DNA of 64,000 nucleotides from Thysanoteuthis rhombus (GCA_963457665.1 OY735234.1:724001-788000), one strand, 5' to 3'. Numbered from the stretch's first letter, positions 23,706 to 36,125 are shown. The notes: a model not told the origin generated them from the letters alone. Translations and numbers: made by a program.

Positions 23706-24600
23706 GGACTAAAGCATCACATTATGTCTGTAGGAGTGAACACGCAACGTGTGCGATCAAACAGTTTATGAACCTGTTGAAAGGTGTAAAAACAGTTCAT
23801 GAACCTGTAAAAAAGATATGTGAGATGTAGCTTAAAAATCAAGATGTATAAATTACCCGAACAAAACTTCATCCTGATACTTTCAAAAGTTGTAACGGTT
23901 TTGATTTGAGCACGTAGAATTTCTAGAAATTTCAGATTGTATAAGTTGTCTTTACAAAAGTTCATTCTGATAATGTTATCCTTTCAAGATAAAGAACAGT
24001 TTTAGTCTGATCAAGTAAAATATTTTGCAAGTTTGCTAAATAAAACCAGCTTTTGGTGATGAAACTATTTTCAATTGTCTAGAATGTTTAACGGACATTG
24101 TGAAATAAGATCGCCCGTTAACTTCATTCTCGCAAGATACTTACAATAACCGGTGATCCTGAGCAGTCACTTAACTACTCATCAAGTTCGACACTTCTCA
24201 ATTCCTCAGACGAGAATAAGTGTTTCATTGTAATTTGACCGGAAGACCTCAGAGTGTTCATTTGGGCGAATTTACTCAATGTTCCAATCAAACGAAAACT
24301 GTTGCTGTTTTTGAGAGGAACGCAGTATCAAAACAAACTGTTGTCAAGGCAACCAATACGGGTGGCCAGTCGAGTTCATACCACGGCTGAGACAGTTTTC
24401 CTTCTTTGAAGTGATTCCTTGGGGTTGAATATCAATACATCTCTTCTCTTCAAGCCAAGAGTGAACAGCAGGACGAACAGGATACTGTGGCAAACAATTT
24501 AGGAGGGTGGCTGTATCCAAACCTGAAAAGTCCAACTCCTCCACCAATGTTGTTAAGGGCTGGGCTGGTAACGGACAGAGTGGAGAACGCATTCCCGAAA
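23706..24600. other. Unannotated block
   Basis: No gene recognised. The ORF on the minus strand at 24344-24592 (82 codons) carries no domain. Confidence 0.4.
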
Positions 24601-24665
24601 TCTTCGGTTAATAGGGTTCTGGTGACGCTTCGACAGGCCTAGCAAGCTGGAAGTTGATTATAATA
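24601..24665 (+). repeat. Short dispersed repeat (family U), copy 1
   Basis: GACGCTTCGACAGGCCTAGC followed by AAGCTGGAAGTTGATTATAA matches 49385-49440, and the first part resembles the sequence just after the 5S-like region at 26998-27025. Confidence 0.5.
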
Positions 24666-25489
24666 TACTAGTGTAACCATACTGTTAAAGATGACAGCAT
24701 ATATAAAATAAATGAATACACATTGCATTCTATATACGTAGATGATAGAAAAACGCGTAAAAGCCATAACTCAATTGTATTATCATTAAGTAGGTTATAT
24801 CCTTTCAGTAACAATATTTATTTAATTGATTTGGGGTGTTACAAACAATAAAAAAAACAGGCAAACACATGTGGCGTCTTATAGTAGATTGCTAAGGAGA
24901 ATAATAGCACGACAAAAATAATGTGAATAATCTTCACCGTCCCACGAAACCATGGGTACAAGTGGAATAAACAGTACTAAAATTTAGGCTACAACTTATT
25001 GATTACTTGTCTAAATTAATAAACTTTTTATCACAACTAGTATTCATTCATCCACTACAGAAGGATTTTATGTGTATCTTTGTAAAATACCGAATCATAA
25101 TTTGGAAGTCTGGCTACAGAACGCTGAATAAATGAGAAAAAAAAGGATGAATAGAAGACCTCCTCCATCTTAGTCTATTCCAATACCTACATCTAACCGA
25201 AAACCATTTTACTGACTGGTTACAATAACAGATAGAAAAGAGAGAAATAAGGAGAAAAAAAGGTAACGTTTAAAACTCAGACGCACCTGTGTAGCTCGCA
25301 AGAAAGAATTATTTTCCCTTTGACTGATGATGAGATGTGGCGATGAATTCATTCAAAAAAAACCTCCGTCCTCAGACTTGGAAATCTGGGCAAGTGTTTG
25401 GGGAGATTCAATTTTTACCTTTGTCCTATATTTCAGCATAAATATTCACTGATCAAATTCCTTGATCAATCAATTTATCAAAGTTTCTT
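24666..25489. other. Unannotated AT-rich stretch
   Basis: Nothing recognised. Confidence 0.4.
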
Positions 25490-25761
25490 CCTCTTTGTTT
25501 GTTTGTTTGTTTGTTTGTTTTTTTCTTTGTTTCTCTCTTTGTTTTTTTCTTTATTTCTATATTCTTTTCTGTCGTTTTCACCTTTCTTTTTTCCCCAGTG
25601 GATCATTCTTTCTTTCTTTCTTTTCTTCCCCACCTTCCCTGTGTCTTTTCAGTCGACCATCCTTTCTTTTTCTTTCTTTTTTTCACCTTTCCTCATTTCT
25701 TGTCAGTCGGTCATTCTTTCTTTCTTTTCAGTCGACCATTTTTTCTTCCTTTCTCAGTATC

Positions 25762-25792
<31 letters not shown>

Positions 25793-25800
25793 CTATCTGA
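25490..25800 (+). repeat. Pyrimidine-rich low-complexity tract: (GTTT)n, (TTTC)n and (CTAT)n
   Basis: (GTTT)n at 25493-25519, then T/C-rich DNA in which CAGTCGACCAT or a close variant recurs four times (near 25597, 25651, 25705 and 25730) before TCTTTCTTTC, then (CTAT)n at 25759-25799. The three overlapping ORFs of Phe/Leu/Ser-rich peptide are artefacts of this composition. Confidence 0.85.
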
Positions 25801-26880
25801 TATAATCTCTTATTTTACCATTTTACTTATTGCAACGATATTCTTTTCTGCTCTGAAGATGCTACTGTTGTAATGAACTCGGTTATATAAATGAATCTAA
25901 GAATGGCTATTCCATTTAAATCTTGTATCATTATTTTCCTTTCTTATGCATACAAGGCGTTATTTATCAACGGACCAACTTTTGGTAACCAATGTAATAT
26001 TTGCATTACGCAAAAAAAAATAAGTATTAATAGCTATAATAATCCTTGCTGAGAATGAACACGTAGAATGTTCTACTTTTTGTATTCATCCATAGAAATC
26101 AATAGACAGCTTGGTTTTTATGTACTTCAACAAAAGAAAACCGATTCAAAAAAAAAAAAAGAAAAAGAAAGAAGATTTCTAGAACATTATTTCCATTCAC
26201 TTGCAATCTTCATTTATTAAGATCCACATTTAAGAGTATATCTTCGAAATAGCAATGTGGGGTACTGAGGTTACCAGTAGAGACAAATTCAACGCGAGAA
26301 GTTTTTATTTTTGTTTGTCTCTCTTAAGCAAATCCTTTACAAAAAATCGTGCAGTTTTTTCGAAGATTTTGCTCTCGTTATAATCATATTTCTTTTAAAA
26401 TCTACATTTAGCTGCATTTAGCGTCTCATTTCTTTTACTGTTAACAAGTAAGTCTTGGAAAAATCACACTTACAACACGATCAATCTCATTGCCGTCTCT
26501 TCATGGAAAGCTAATTCAAAGTGCCATAAAAAATAAAAGTCATTTAATCGAAAGAGGCCGAAAAGAAAGTTTGGGTCTTTTTGGTAGTCCACATCACACT
26601 AAATAATTATAGCTATTACAGTGTACCGTATTTTTGTTTGCTAAATAAACTGAAAAAAAGTAAAAACTTGAAAATTCTCAACACAATAAACTTTGTTCCG
26701 AAAGACTTACTGATCCCTAAAACTAACCCTAGATTATCATCTTGATGAAATGATAAAAGCCCAGTTGCTGAAATATACTCAAACTTTTTCATCTACGTTT
26801 AGTTAACACACATAAATACGAAAAAGACTTAATCATCTATTTAAAAGCACATTCATTCATTCATTGACTTGTTATTTGTT
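25801..26880. other. Unannotated AT-rich stretch
   Basis: No gene or repeat copy recognised. Confidence 0.4.
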
Positions 26881-26998
26881 GTATGCTGATCATCGTTGTA
26901 TACATCTGTTATCATAAGATCATCGAAGTTAAGCAACGTCGAACCTACCCAGTACCTTGATGGGTTACCGCTGGAAAATACCAGGTGTCGTAAGCCGA
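26881..26998 (+). pseudogene. 5S rRNA-derived sequence, near full length
   Basis: GATCATCGAAGTTAAGCAAC then GTCGAACC, followed by AGTACCTTGATGGGTTACCG and CTGGAAAATACCAGGTG then TCGTAAG, is the 3' two-thirds of eukaryotic 5S rRNA, including the internal promoter A box and C box regions. The upstream GTATGCTGATCATCGTTGTA then TACAT fits the diverged 5' third, so the match covers about 118 of ~120 nt. Substitutions are scattered (for example GCCTACC for the usual GCCCGG area), there is no T-run terminator directly after it, and no tandem array, so it is a 5S pseudogene or the head of a 5S-derived SINE rather than a working gene. Confidence 0.8.
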
Positions 26999-27115
26999 AA
27001 GAAGCTTCGACAAGCCTGGCCTGGGCTGTACCAACAATTGTCCATGTGTACCTGATCCTGCGACACCCTCGATGAGGGTATAAGCGGAGAACGACGATGC
27101 CTACGTTAGACAAAA
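26999..27115 (+). repeat. Possible body of a 5S-derived SINE
   Basis: The ~117 bp after the 5S-like region stay GC-richer than the surroundings. They begin with GAAGCTTCGACAAGCCTGGC, similar to the family U motif at 24601 and 49385. This suggests the 5S-like head and this body moved together, but only one such joint exists in the window. Confidence 0.4.
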
Positions 27116-27384
27116 GACAAACAGCAAATGGGTAGATTTAAATATTGTATTCCAAGTGGGGATGGTCTGATTGTCCTGGAAGATGGTACAGATTTCCCCC
27201 GCTGCGGAGAGTGTTTCAAATGGCGTAAAACAAAAGAAGCAATTAACATTAATTCATTTGAATTATCGAAGGCTTGTCGTCGGTCAGCATAAGAAACTGG
27301 ACGTATTTTATTGCTAATAAATACAATAAGAATTGGGATAACAGAAAATCAAATAAGACTGTTGAATAGAGACCGTTTTAAAAG
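27116..27384. other. Unannotated stretch
   Basis: Nothing recognised between the 5S-derived unit and the tRNA-like head. Confidence 0.4.
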
Positions 27385-27450
27385 TCTTGGATGTGGATTG
27401 AACCACGGCCTACTAAACCATAGGCAAGCACTCAACCACTGGACCACGGA
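27385..27450 (-). pseudogene. tRNA-like sequence (SINE head or tRNA pseudogene)
   Basis: The minus-strand reading starts TCCGTGGTCCAGTGGTTGAG, with a good A box (TGGTCCAGTGGTTGAG), an anticodon-type stem GCCTA/TAGGC with an eight-base loop, and a T arm GTGG-TTCAAT-CCAC carrying a B box (GGTTCAATCC). The acceptor stem does not close and the anticodon loop is one base too long, so it is not a functional tRNA. It most resembles tRNA-Glu or related isotypes. Confidence 0.7.
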
Positions 27451-27477
27451 GAAAAAAAACAAGCAAAAATCACTTTA

Positions 27478-28005
27478 GGATGGCAAGCTTTCTGTTGAGC
27501 AAATTCAACATTTAAAAACAAGAAAAATCCCATCAGTTTTAAAAAGGAGGGTCTACAACTAATACATTCTGCTAATGGTCACCAATGGAGCTGGAACATG
27601 AAACCTGACCGAAAGACTGACCCTCAAACTGAATCATGTAACGTGCACATGCAAAAGTCATGCTCAACATTACATGGAGAGATGACAAAACAGTAAAGTA
27701 TATAATAGAAAAACAGATGTGAGTGATATCATAGGATCTATTAGGAAACTCAAATGGCAATGGGCTGATCATGTCGCAAGAATGTCAAACAACTGATGGA
27801 CATCACGACTCAAAGCATGTATCCCAAGAGATCATATGCGAAACTTTGGTCGACAAAATATAAGATGGTGTGACAAACTAGAAAAGTTCAGAAAGTATTG
27901 GTTCCGTGATGCCCATGATAGAAATGTGTGGTGAGTCCTGGAGAAGGTTTATGTCCAACGACGGACGCTAAAAGTCTGCCACTACTGATGATGATAATGA
28001 ATATC
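27478..28005 (+). mobile_element. RTE-clade LINE 3' fragment (copy D)
   Basis: It starts within the WQAF..A.SIFKNKK block and continues through the region of the conserved RRVYN, LNITWRD, MAMG-type and W.DELDKFRK text to TCCAACGACGGACGCTAAAA and a (GAT)n tail at about 27987. Several indels and stops. Its truncated 5' end lies 28 bp from the tRNA-like head, which is in the opposite orientation. Confidence 0.85.
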
Positions 28006-28795
28006 AATGTTATAACTTATCTTTTCTGTTAACATATCATAGCACCAAAAATTTCCATTTACTCTAAAACGCTTTTAGATGAAAAAAAGCAAAAACATTT
28101 ATGTCGTTATCTCATTCAAAAGAAAGAGATGCAAACATTATATTGCGTCTGATGCCCTGGTATTATGTCTAGGACTTCTACCCAAGCTCGATATGGACGG
28201 TTATGGGGCTTGGGTGAATTGTAGTTAGCGGTTGTCCTCCAAATACCCTTGTAAACCATTGTCTGATAGCCCGGTATATACAGTAGATTCTTCAAATAAA
28301 AAATAGCTTTGATCAACGATCACCTCTCGTTCGGTTCTATTTTCATGGGGAAATAATCTAGTGATTCAATGAACTGAAGACAACAGATTTGATTTTATCG
28401 TATGTTACGTTCCAGATGAGTGACTGAATTTCCAGAGGAAGGATATAAACGAACAAAATAAAATAAAAATGGTGGAAACTGAAAACAAAATAGGTAGGAA
28501 TGTTAGAAGGGACTCATTGGTGGATATTGCGCTTGCTTTTTTAAAAATTTTTCGCAGAAACCTGTTGAATTTATTTTTGATTGTACGTGTGTATTTGAGG
28601 GAAGAAAAGTGCGTTTATAAATGTTTAAGTACAAGAAAATCATTACAAAAAGCGTGTTAAATGAATGAATACACTTTAATATATCATTCTACGTATAAGC
28701 TATCCTCAATAGAAGAATCGTATATGTAATTATGTGCTAATTCATATGTATATGTGTGTGTTGTTGTGTGGATGTGAGGTGACCCGACAAAATGT
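28006..28795. other. Unannotated stretch
   Basis: No recognisable gene. The ORFs at 28116-28316 (minus) and 28469-28660 (plus) carry no domain. Two direct repeats of CTGAT(A)GCCC(T/G)GGTAT lie at 28149 and 28261. Confidence 0.4.
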
Positions 28796-29110
28796 TGGTA
28801 AAATGACGATTGGAATTTGAAGAGAAATTTAAGAGATGTTACATCTCAAAAATTTTATCATCTTTTGGGCACGTATATATCGATGGTTGCCAGCCACCTT
28901 TTTCAGAGAAACTTGCGGTGGTTGCAGAGAAAATTGTATTCTGTTTACATGTTTGAGATTTAACGAATGACGTGAGATTTCTGTGAAGGCGAGAGTCAGG
29001 TTTGGTGTGAAAAGGGTATGTGGGAGGAAAGGTAAGGAGGTGTTTCTATCCCTGTCTATGAGTATCAGGCTTGTTTGAGATTGTTGTCAGTGAGTGAGCG
29101 TAAGTCCTCG
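28796..29110 (+). repeat. Dispersed repeat family Z, copy 1
   Basis: Shares with 63771-64000 the ordered strings GATGTTACAT, TTATCA(T/C), GGGCA(C/T)GT, CGAT.GTTGC(C/T)AGCCA, CTTTTTCAGAGAAACTTGC and TTGAGATT. Unclassified; no coding content. Confidence 0.6.
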
Positions 29111-29120
29111 TGCATGTTCA

Positions 29121-29440
29121 AGGTCTGTCCGAAAAGTATCCAGCCATTTAATATCATTAAAAGATACTCTACTTAATGTTATAAATTGGGCAGTGTGTGG
29201 AGTGGAATATTTTACGAGCATGTTGTTTCCTTGGTGACTATATAAACTGAAGTACTACGAGCAAAAGCTGATTAAAATGAACTATTATAAATGGTCATTG
29301 GTCAGAAATTGGCCGTTTGGCTGGATAATTGCCAATGCCATTAGAAGGGTGCAATACTTTGACTTCGTTGCAGAAAAAGGTAATGGTCTATAAATACGCA
29401 AAAGGCTTGAAGCTAGAGGGAAATCACCAAAGAGATTACC
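29121..29440 (+). mobile_element. Possible mariner-type transposon end
   Basis: AGGTCTGTCCGAAAAGTATC begins this stretch and is typical of the terminal inverted repeats of some mariner-like elements. No matching inverted end and no transposase block were found nearby, so only a solo or decayed end is proposed. Confidence 0.35.
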
Positions 29441-29993
<553 letters not shown>

Positions 29994-30688
29994 CCAATAA
30001 AAGTTTTTATTGTATTGATAAAAACAGTCTACATGAATTATGGAAAACTGTAAGATTTTTGCTACATATGTAGCATAAATGCAATGAGTAGTAAATAGAA
30101 GTGTGAGCAAGTAACAGCGGACATAAGATATTAACATGTGTGCGTGTCTGAGAGAGATGGAGATATACATTGAAAATCCCAAGCCATAAAAGATATTTTA
30201 AAAAGTTCTAATTTGTATTTTATTTTATAGCTGCTGATTTCTTTTTGTCCAAATGACTTGATCCATTAAGCGACAATTTTACAAATGGACTTCCTCTTAC
30301 GAAGAAGGAATATGTATATCCATTAGGTTGTACATAATAAAAATATAAGTGAAAAAAAAACTTCTCTAATTTGCTTATTATATCATTCACTGTACCAGTC
30401 GTTCAACATGTCTATATAGGTCTTATATTCTGGTAGCAAATGGCCCTCATTAGTGGCCTTTACACATTAGTACGTTCCAGGACTGTTTTTTATAAAGACA
30501 GGTTCTGAGAGAGCTAAGTGGCTGCATCTAGTGGGCAACTTAGGCGATAGAGCTAAAACAAAAAATGGTAGAGATATTACGTAAAAAATACAAAAAGAAA
30601 AGGTAAAATCGCGAAAAATGTAAGGCCTCCAGTGACAACGGAAGCATGAAGAGGCATACTGAATTATTGTCGAAAACATGACAATCGA

Positions 30689-30689
<1 letters not shown>
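29994..30689. other. Unannotated stretch
   Basis: No gene or repeat copy recognised. Confidence 0.4.
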
Positions 30690-30759
<70 letters not shown>

Positions 30760-30936
30760 GTACAAGAGAAAATTCATGCATTGTACCATGAGAACAAAGT
30801 ATATGTAAAGCAGGGAAAAAAACACTGAAAATTACATAGATCGCATTGACAGATATTGGAAAACAAGTGACTAAAGTTGAAAGAATATTTTAGAAAAGGT
30901 TTGTAATGTTTAGTGTTTAAAGCTGTAAAACTCTCT

Positions 30937-31004
<68 letters not shown>

Positions 31005-31326
31005 CAAAAATTTGGGAGAGAAATAACCCAACACGTGTCCCTTAGTTCATTCAATAGTCAAAAGTGATGGATAATTTTCAATTTTAATCTAATTACTTAT
31101 AAAGTTACCGAAAGAATGCATTATTTAAAATCAACTGAAGCATATTTTATTTCTTGTTGGGTAATTTCTTACTCTCAGCATTTTGCTCAAAATCCTATGA
31201 TTGATATACTGATCACATTTTATTTTGATTTGATGAAAATGATTAAATTTAAGAATTGAACTGCTCTTTTCTGTTTATCAATTTTTAAAAAATCAAAATC
31301 ATTTCGGAGAAAGTAGTATTTTTGAT

Positions 31327-31382
<56 letters not shown>
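30690..31382. repeat. Cluster of three microsatellites
   Basis: (TA)n at 30690-30752, (TC)n(TA)n at 30939-31004 and (TA)n at 31330-31382, separated by AT-rich DNA without features. Confidence 0.9.
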
Positions 31383-31383
<1 letters not shown>

Positions 31384-32195
31384 CCTCCAAGGTCCACACG
31401 CATCTTTATAGTACTCTCATTCTCTGTCTCTCACACACAAAAATAAGCAATGACTGATATCTGAATCCAATGAATAAGCAAAACCATTGCAAGCATAAAG
31501 GCAAACTTTCATAAAATCTCTGACATAGATCCATGGTTTGCAAGTACATAATGCAAACTTTTTTGTTAGTGTCGTCTGATTTTCACCAAGTACTCCACTA
31601 GTGTTGCCAAGCGCCAGACTTTGTAAAGCTTGATAAATACTCATATCGACAAATGCTTAATTCATTAACTAAATAAAACACTCTTGGGTGAGTGATTATA
31701 AACTCTACCCACGTAAACAGCAACCACAAAGCCATATGTGACCGTACAGTAGTCTTACAATGTTATCGAGTTGTTACTGACAAAAATTGAAAGAAAGAAA
31801 GAAATCAACAATGAACGGTCGTCAGCAAGAAAGAGTTTTTCTGTTTCTGGTTCGAAAGACTGCTTATTTCTAGAAGGCTGATTAATGTAATTCTTTGGAT
31901 AAAATGCAAAAAGGCGTAAATATACTGACCCTGTCCTCTTTGTGCAATGTTGCTAAGTAACAGATGCAGAAATGCAGCAAGAATGAAGCATTCAGATTTA
32001 CAGAATTATGTGAGAGGGCGGTGATTTAATCTGTTATGTAGATGGCACCGCTGTGAAACATTGACAGTATTGCTCGAGTGGATCCAGTTTTGCATATTTT
32101 CTTTGAAGGGTTTGTTTCAAGTTGATATTGTTTATAATGGACCGCTTCTAAAATACTGCGTAACGGTGCTTCAGAGGAGGACACTTGAAGCATCT
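31383..32195. other. Unannotated stretch
   Basis: Nothing recognised. The 75- and 104-codon minus-strand ORFs near 31417-31644 and 32026-32340 show no domain, and the latter runs into family X. Confidence 0.4.
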
Positions 32196-32400
32196 TGAAA
32201 CCGTCAACTAGAGCTGTCACCAAAACTGTCAACATATGTTTCTTCATTTTTTCTGGCTGGTTATCTATGAGTATATTACACATACATACCGCACCAATGG
32301 AGCTAGAGGGTTGAAATTTCAAACATTTGCTCCTTATCACGTTTAAAAAATTTTTTTTTCCGGGGGATTCAACTTACAATGCAAGTTTATGCTCGTATTC
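32196..32400 (+). repeat. Dispersed repeat family X, copy 2 (3'-truncated)
   Basis: Begins GAAACCGTCAACTAG, then CTGTCACCAAAACTGTCAAC, CTGGCTGGTTATCTATGAG, CGCACCAATGGAGCTA, TTATGC. It loses similarity near 32400, before the ATTGATCACCCC part. Confidence 0.7.
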
Positions 32401-32735
32401 GGCAGGATTCTATAATTTGGACCCAACACTTCCTCCATACTAAGCGCCCCGACATGGCAACTTAAGAGTGAAAGACTCGCTAGTGTTGAGACCGTCTGCC
32501 ATGACGAAAACCACCAACCATTGTTGAGAGAAAGAGTCTTTTTCTGTTGTGCTGCAAAAGAGTATTTGAGAGCAAGGCACCTGAAACATCTTTTGATGAT
32601 AGGAAATAGAAATTTCAAAAAGGTTTCTGGACGCCTTGGAATTGAAAATCGTTTTCTGAATGACTAGAGAAAATGGGACAATGAAATCGAATACAAGAGA
32701 TTTCCTTTCTTGTCATTCAGTGACGAATCAAACAA
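32401..32735. other. Unannotated stretch
   Basis: Nothing recognised. Confidence 0.4.
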
Positions 32736-33110
32736 TAAAGGGAAGACAGAGTGGGGAAAACATACAAACAAAGTAGAGGAGAAGAAAAAAAAGAAGATGA
32801 AAACGAGGAAGAAGAAGACAAAAGGTGGAGGAAGAATAATAGAAAGAAAAGGAAGGAAGAATGAGAAGAACAAGAGTAAAAAAGTGATGAGGGAGACGGA
32901 AAAAGGAAAAGAAAATATGGAGAAGGATGGAGCACGAGAAGAAGGAAGATGAAAAAGGAAAAGGGAAAGAAAATGAATAAAGTATATGAAGACAAAAAAT
33001 AGGAGGAGTAAAGAAAAAGAAAGATGAAAAATGAAAAAGACAAGAAATAGGGGAAAGGGAAAAGATAAGAAAGAAAAGAAAAAGAAAAAGACAGGAGCAA
33101 AAGAAATACC
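32736..33110 (+). repeat. Purine-rich (GA/AAG) low-complexity tract
   Basis: About 375 bp almost entirely A and G on the plus strand. The Lys/Glu-rich ORF on plus and the Phe/Ser/Leu-rich ORFs of 185 and 132 codons on minus follow from this composition and are not genes. Confidence 0.9.
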
Positions 33111-34876
33111 ATCATCTGTATCAGTCATTTCAGGTTCATTGACGAATAAAGACTTTTTCCTAGGCCTCATGGCCACAATTTTTAAGTGAGTTGGTTTTGA
33201 ATTCAGAGTTGTCCTTCTCATAGACTGGTTGCCTCCTAAAGTTACATAGCTCAGTTTGCTTTGCTATCTATTGTTGAACTCTGGGACAAAATCTAGAAGA
33301 CTTTGTTTCCCTACCGTAACAAGAACAAGAGTCATCAAACTGAGGGATGCAAACTGATATACAAAATTCACATCCCCCATCATTACGACCAACTGATTAC
33401 CAGGATGCTTTCTCACTGATTGAGCTAAATTGACAAATTTTAGATATTAAGGAAAATGGATTATACAACATTTCATTCTAATGAATGAATACATTTATAG
33501 TACATACAATGGAAAGGTTGCAGAAATTATCTTCAATTCGAATAGAAGTTGGAGAGGATTTTGTCCCTGCAGCACCAGTCTTGTAAGAGTCTCTTTGCTT
33601 CCATAGCTGTGGCATTATTTGGAAATGAACGTAGACTATCCCAGGCGGAGTTTGAACACGACAATCCCATTGTAAGAGCTGTTAACCTTTATGCTACTTG
33701 CACATTCTACGCTATATTTACATCGGGGAACAAAAAGAGGACAGAACAGAAAACGGATTTGGTGAAAGAGGAAGGAACGATGGAGAAGAAATAGAAGGAG
33801 TAGGTAAAAAGAGGAAGGAAAGAGGAAGAAAAAGAGCTGTTATAGACGCAGCGCACATATTCTCTCCTTCTCTCTCCTACACTTAAAACTATTATACATA
33901 AAGTTAACGCTCAAACTGTCTGTTGAAATCATTGAACAGCCGACAGAATTCACATTTAAACAAACAACAGAATCTCATCGAAAATATCAAACTGTCCAGT
34001 TTTATTCGAAGAAATTATTATACATCGAACTAACGATGCAAGAAATCGTTTAAAAACCAATTCACTATCGGTTTATTCCCATGAACATCTTGGCACTAAC
34101 CCCAACGCCCTCATGCAATTTATCTTGTAATAAACAACGTGTCCGTATGTCTGTCAAGCTTCAAAAATAACATTTCTATCAAGGGAGATAAGCATTAAAT
34201 GGTAAGGGAGAGTAGTTTCCCTTTTCTATTTATTCATTTGCAAATACATGAAAATATGGGTTCATTTGAAGATTTATATTCGACCACAGAGATGCATAGA
34301 CATCATAATGAGGAAATGGGAAGAGAGGAAACCAAGAAGATCTGTTGTCTATAAAGAAATAACTGGTTAATATGCATGTGAAGAGCGTGATACACACAAA
34401 CACAGTGATAAACATAAATACAAGACTATATATATTTCATACACCACTTTTTAACTTCATTAAGAGAGAAAGTGCAAGGCTAAAATGCCGTTCAGCATTT
34501 GTTTTGCAACGAGCAGAAATAGAGGTAGTGTGTACCCTTTTTCTCTTTATCTCCTACAAACGTCTCCTGTCACATCGGGTGATATAGGGTTCTAATAGCA
34601 AAATAGGACACTAACCCCATTGTATATACGTATATACAATATGGAAACAAAAGTTTGGAAACTGGATTGTATTTATTCCCGTTATATGTTTCGAGAGTCT
34701 GCTTGTACTCGTTATGATATATAAAAATAATAAAAAGACAAAATGAAGAAAAATACACCCTGAAAACACAAATATGAATTACACTAACGGCACTCTTTTA
34801 AAATCTTGGATTACCTACACACATATTCCCACCTGAAAATGCCATTGCAGACGCATCCTCCTTTCAAACTGATTTA

Positions 34877-34879
<3 letters not shown>
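33111..34879. other. Unannotated block
   Basis: No coding exon recognised. A second, shorter GA-rich patch lies at 33770-33835, and the ORFs at 33549-33886 run into it. Nothing else supported. Confidence 0.4.

Positions 34880-34933
<54 letters not shown>
34880..34933. repeat. (TA)n microsatellite
   Basis: About 54 bp of (TA)n. Confidence 0.95.
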
Positions 34934-34934
<1 letters not shown>

Positions 34935-35002
34935 CGTGTAGTTAGATAAAGTTTTTCCCTTAAACGTCAATTGGCAATTTCAGTCGGATTGACTTTTTGG
35001 TC

Positions 35003-35060
35003 ATTGTGCTGTGTAAGGTGTTTGTAGAACTACACCTACGAACACCTCACACGGCACCAT
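35003..35060. repeat. 58-nt near-perfect inverted repeat (hairpin)
   Basis: Arms 35003-35027 and 35036-35060 pair over 25 positions: 21 Watson-Crick, 2 G-T and 2 mismatches, with an 8-nt loop AACTACAC. The core arm reads GTGTAAGGTGTTTGTAG against CTACGAACACCTCACAC. In RNA this would be a compact pre-miRNA-sized hairpin. No known microRNA seed is recognised, and it could equally be a miniature inverted-repeat remnant. Confidence 0.6.
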
Positions 35061-35442
35061 TGCCCTTCCCTCCACATCCGAAATACACCAAAACTGCAAC
35101 AATATTAGAAAACTCTAGAAGTTCTAGAAGCTGTATACATTGCAAATAAATAACCTGCCATTAACGAAATATCCTTTGAAACTGGAGAAGGCATTTTAAA
35201 GTGTCTTTAATCACACGATAACAGGTGACAAAAATAACAACAGCAGCAGCAGCAAAAATAATTTAAATACACTCACATCCAATCACTCATATTGGAAAAC
35301 CTTTTGAAAATGACTAACGATAGTCGAAAGCGCTCAAGGCAAACTCATCTGAACTTTAAACCGTGAAATTGAACAACTTATTCCCAAACACGAGGAAATG
35401 ACTAGAAAATTAACCAACTGAAATTGTAAATTGACTTCAACA
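35061..35442. other. Unannotated stretch
   Basis: Contains a short (CAG)n at 35240-35252. Nothing else recognised. Confidence 0.4.
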
Positions 35443-35475
35443 AAACACACACACACAAATACACACACACACACT

Positions 35476-35560
<85 letters not shown>
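35443..35560. repeat. (CA)n(TA)n(GA)n compound microsatellite
   Basis: (CA)-rich at 35443-35497, (TA)n at 35498-35513, (GA)n at 35514-35559. The order CA-TA-GA is repeated at 61050-61151. Confidence 0.95.
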
Positions 35561-35562
<2 letters not shown>

Positions 35563-35803
35563 ATACGAAAAATAAGGAAGAGCCACTCTGATTCAAGATT
35601 ATTCATATCTATTGACTTGCATATTTAGTAGAGAGGATTTGTTTTCTTGTATTTTTCTGCTCACAGATTTCTCTGCCCGGTTTCAATGAGTTACGACTAT
35701 GAACACAAATTCTTCTCACTAGATATTCAAGTTATTCAAAATCAAAAAAATCTCCAACCAGTATGGCTTTTCCTTACTTCTTAATTATCTCGAACATGTA
35801 TGC
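35561..35803. other. Unannotated stretch
   Basis: Nothing recognised. Confidence 0.4.
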
Positions 35804-35936
35804 ATAAACACACACGCACACACACACACGTGCACACACACATACACACGCACACACACATGCTCACACACACACACACATACACACACACACATATATA
35901 TATATACATATACGTATATATATATATGTATATATT
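35804..35936. repeat. (CA)n-rich and (TA)n compound microsatellite
   Basis: Imperfect (CA)n with GCA/TGCA interruptions at 35809-35894, then (TA)n with CATATACGTA interruptions to 35935. Confidence 0.9.
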
Positions 35937-36125
35937 GATCAAAGACAGTCATCATTCGAAGTAGCATAATGACATGAAAGAGTTGTTGGGTTAGATTTGA
36001 ACTTTTCTTAAATTACCCCTTCACAATTTATCAGTTTTTGCGATTTTCACTTAACATTACACAATTTTTGTACACGTATGATAACTGTCAACGAAGAGAC
36101 GGGTCATCGATTAGTTGAGTATATA

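Noticed and set aside
25398-25873. Three overlapping long ORFs, possible membrane protein
   Set aside because: Pyrimidine-rich simple sequence yields Phe/Leu/Ser in every frame.
26881-26998. Functional 5S rRNA gene
   Set aside because: Scattered substitutions, no direct T-run terminator and no tandem array.
27385-27450. Functional tRNA gene
   Set aside because: The acceptor stem does not pair and the anticodon loop has eight bases.
32664-33221. 185-codon minus-strand ORF rich in Phe, Ser and Leu
   Set aside because: It comes from a purine-rich low-complexity tract with no domain.
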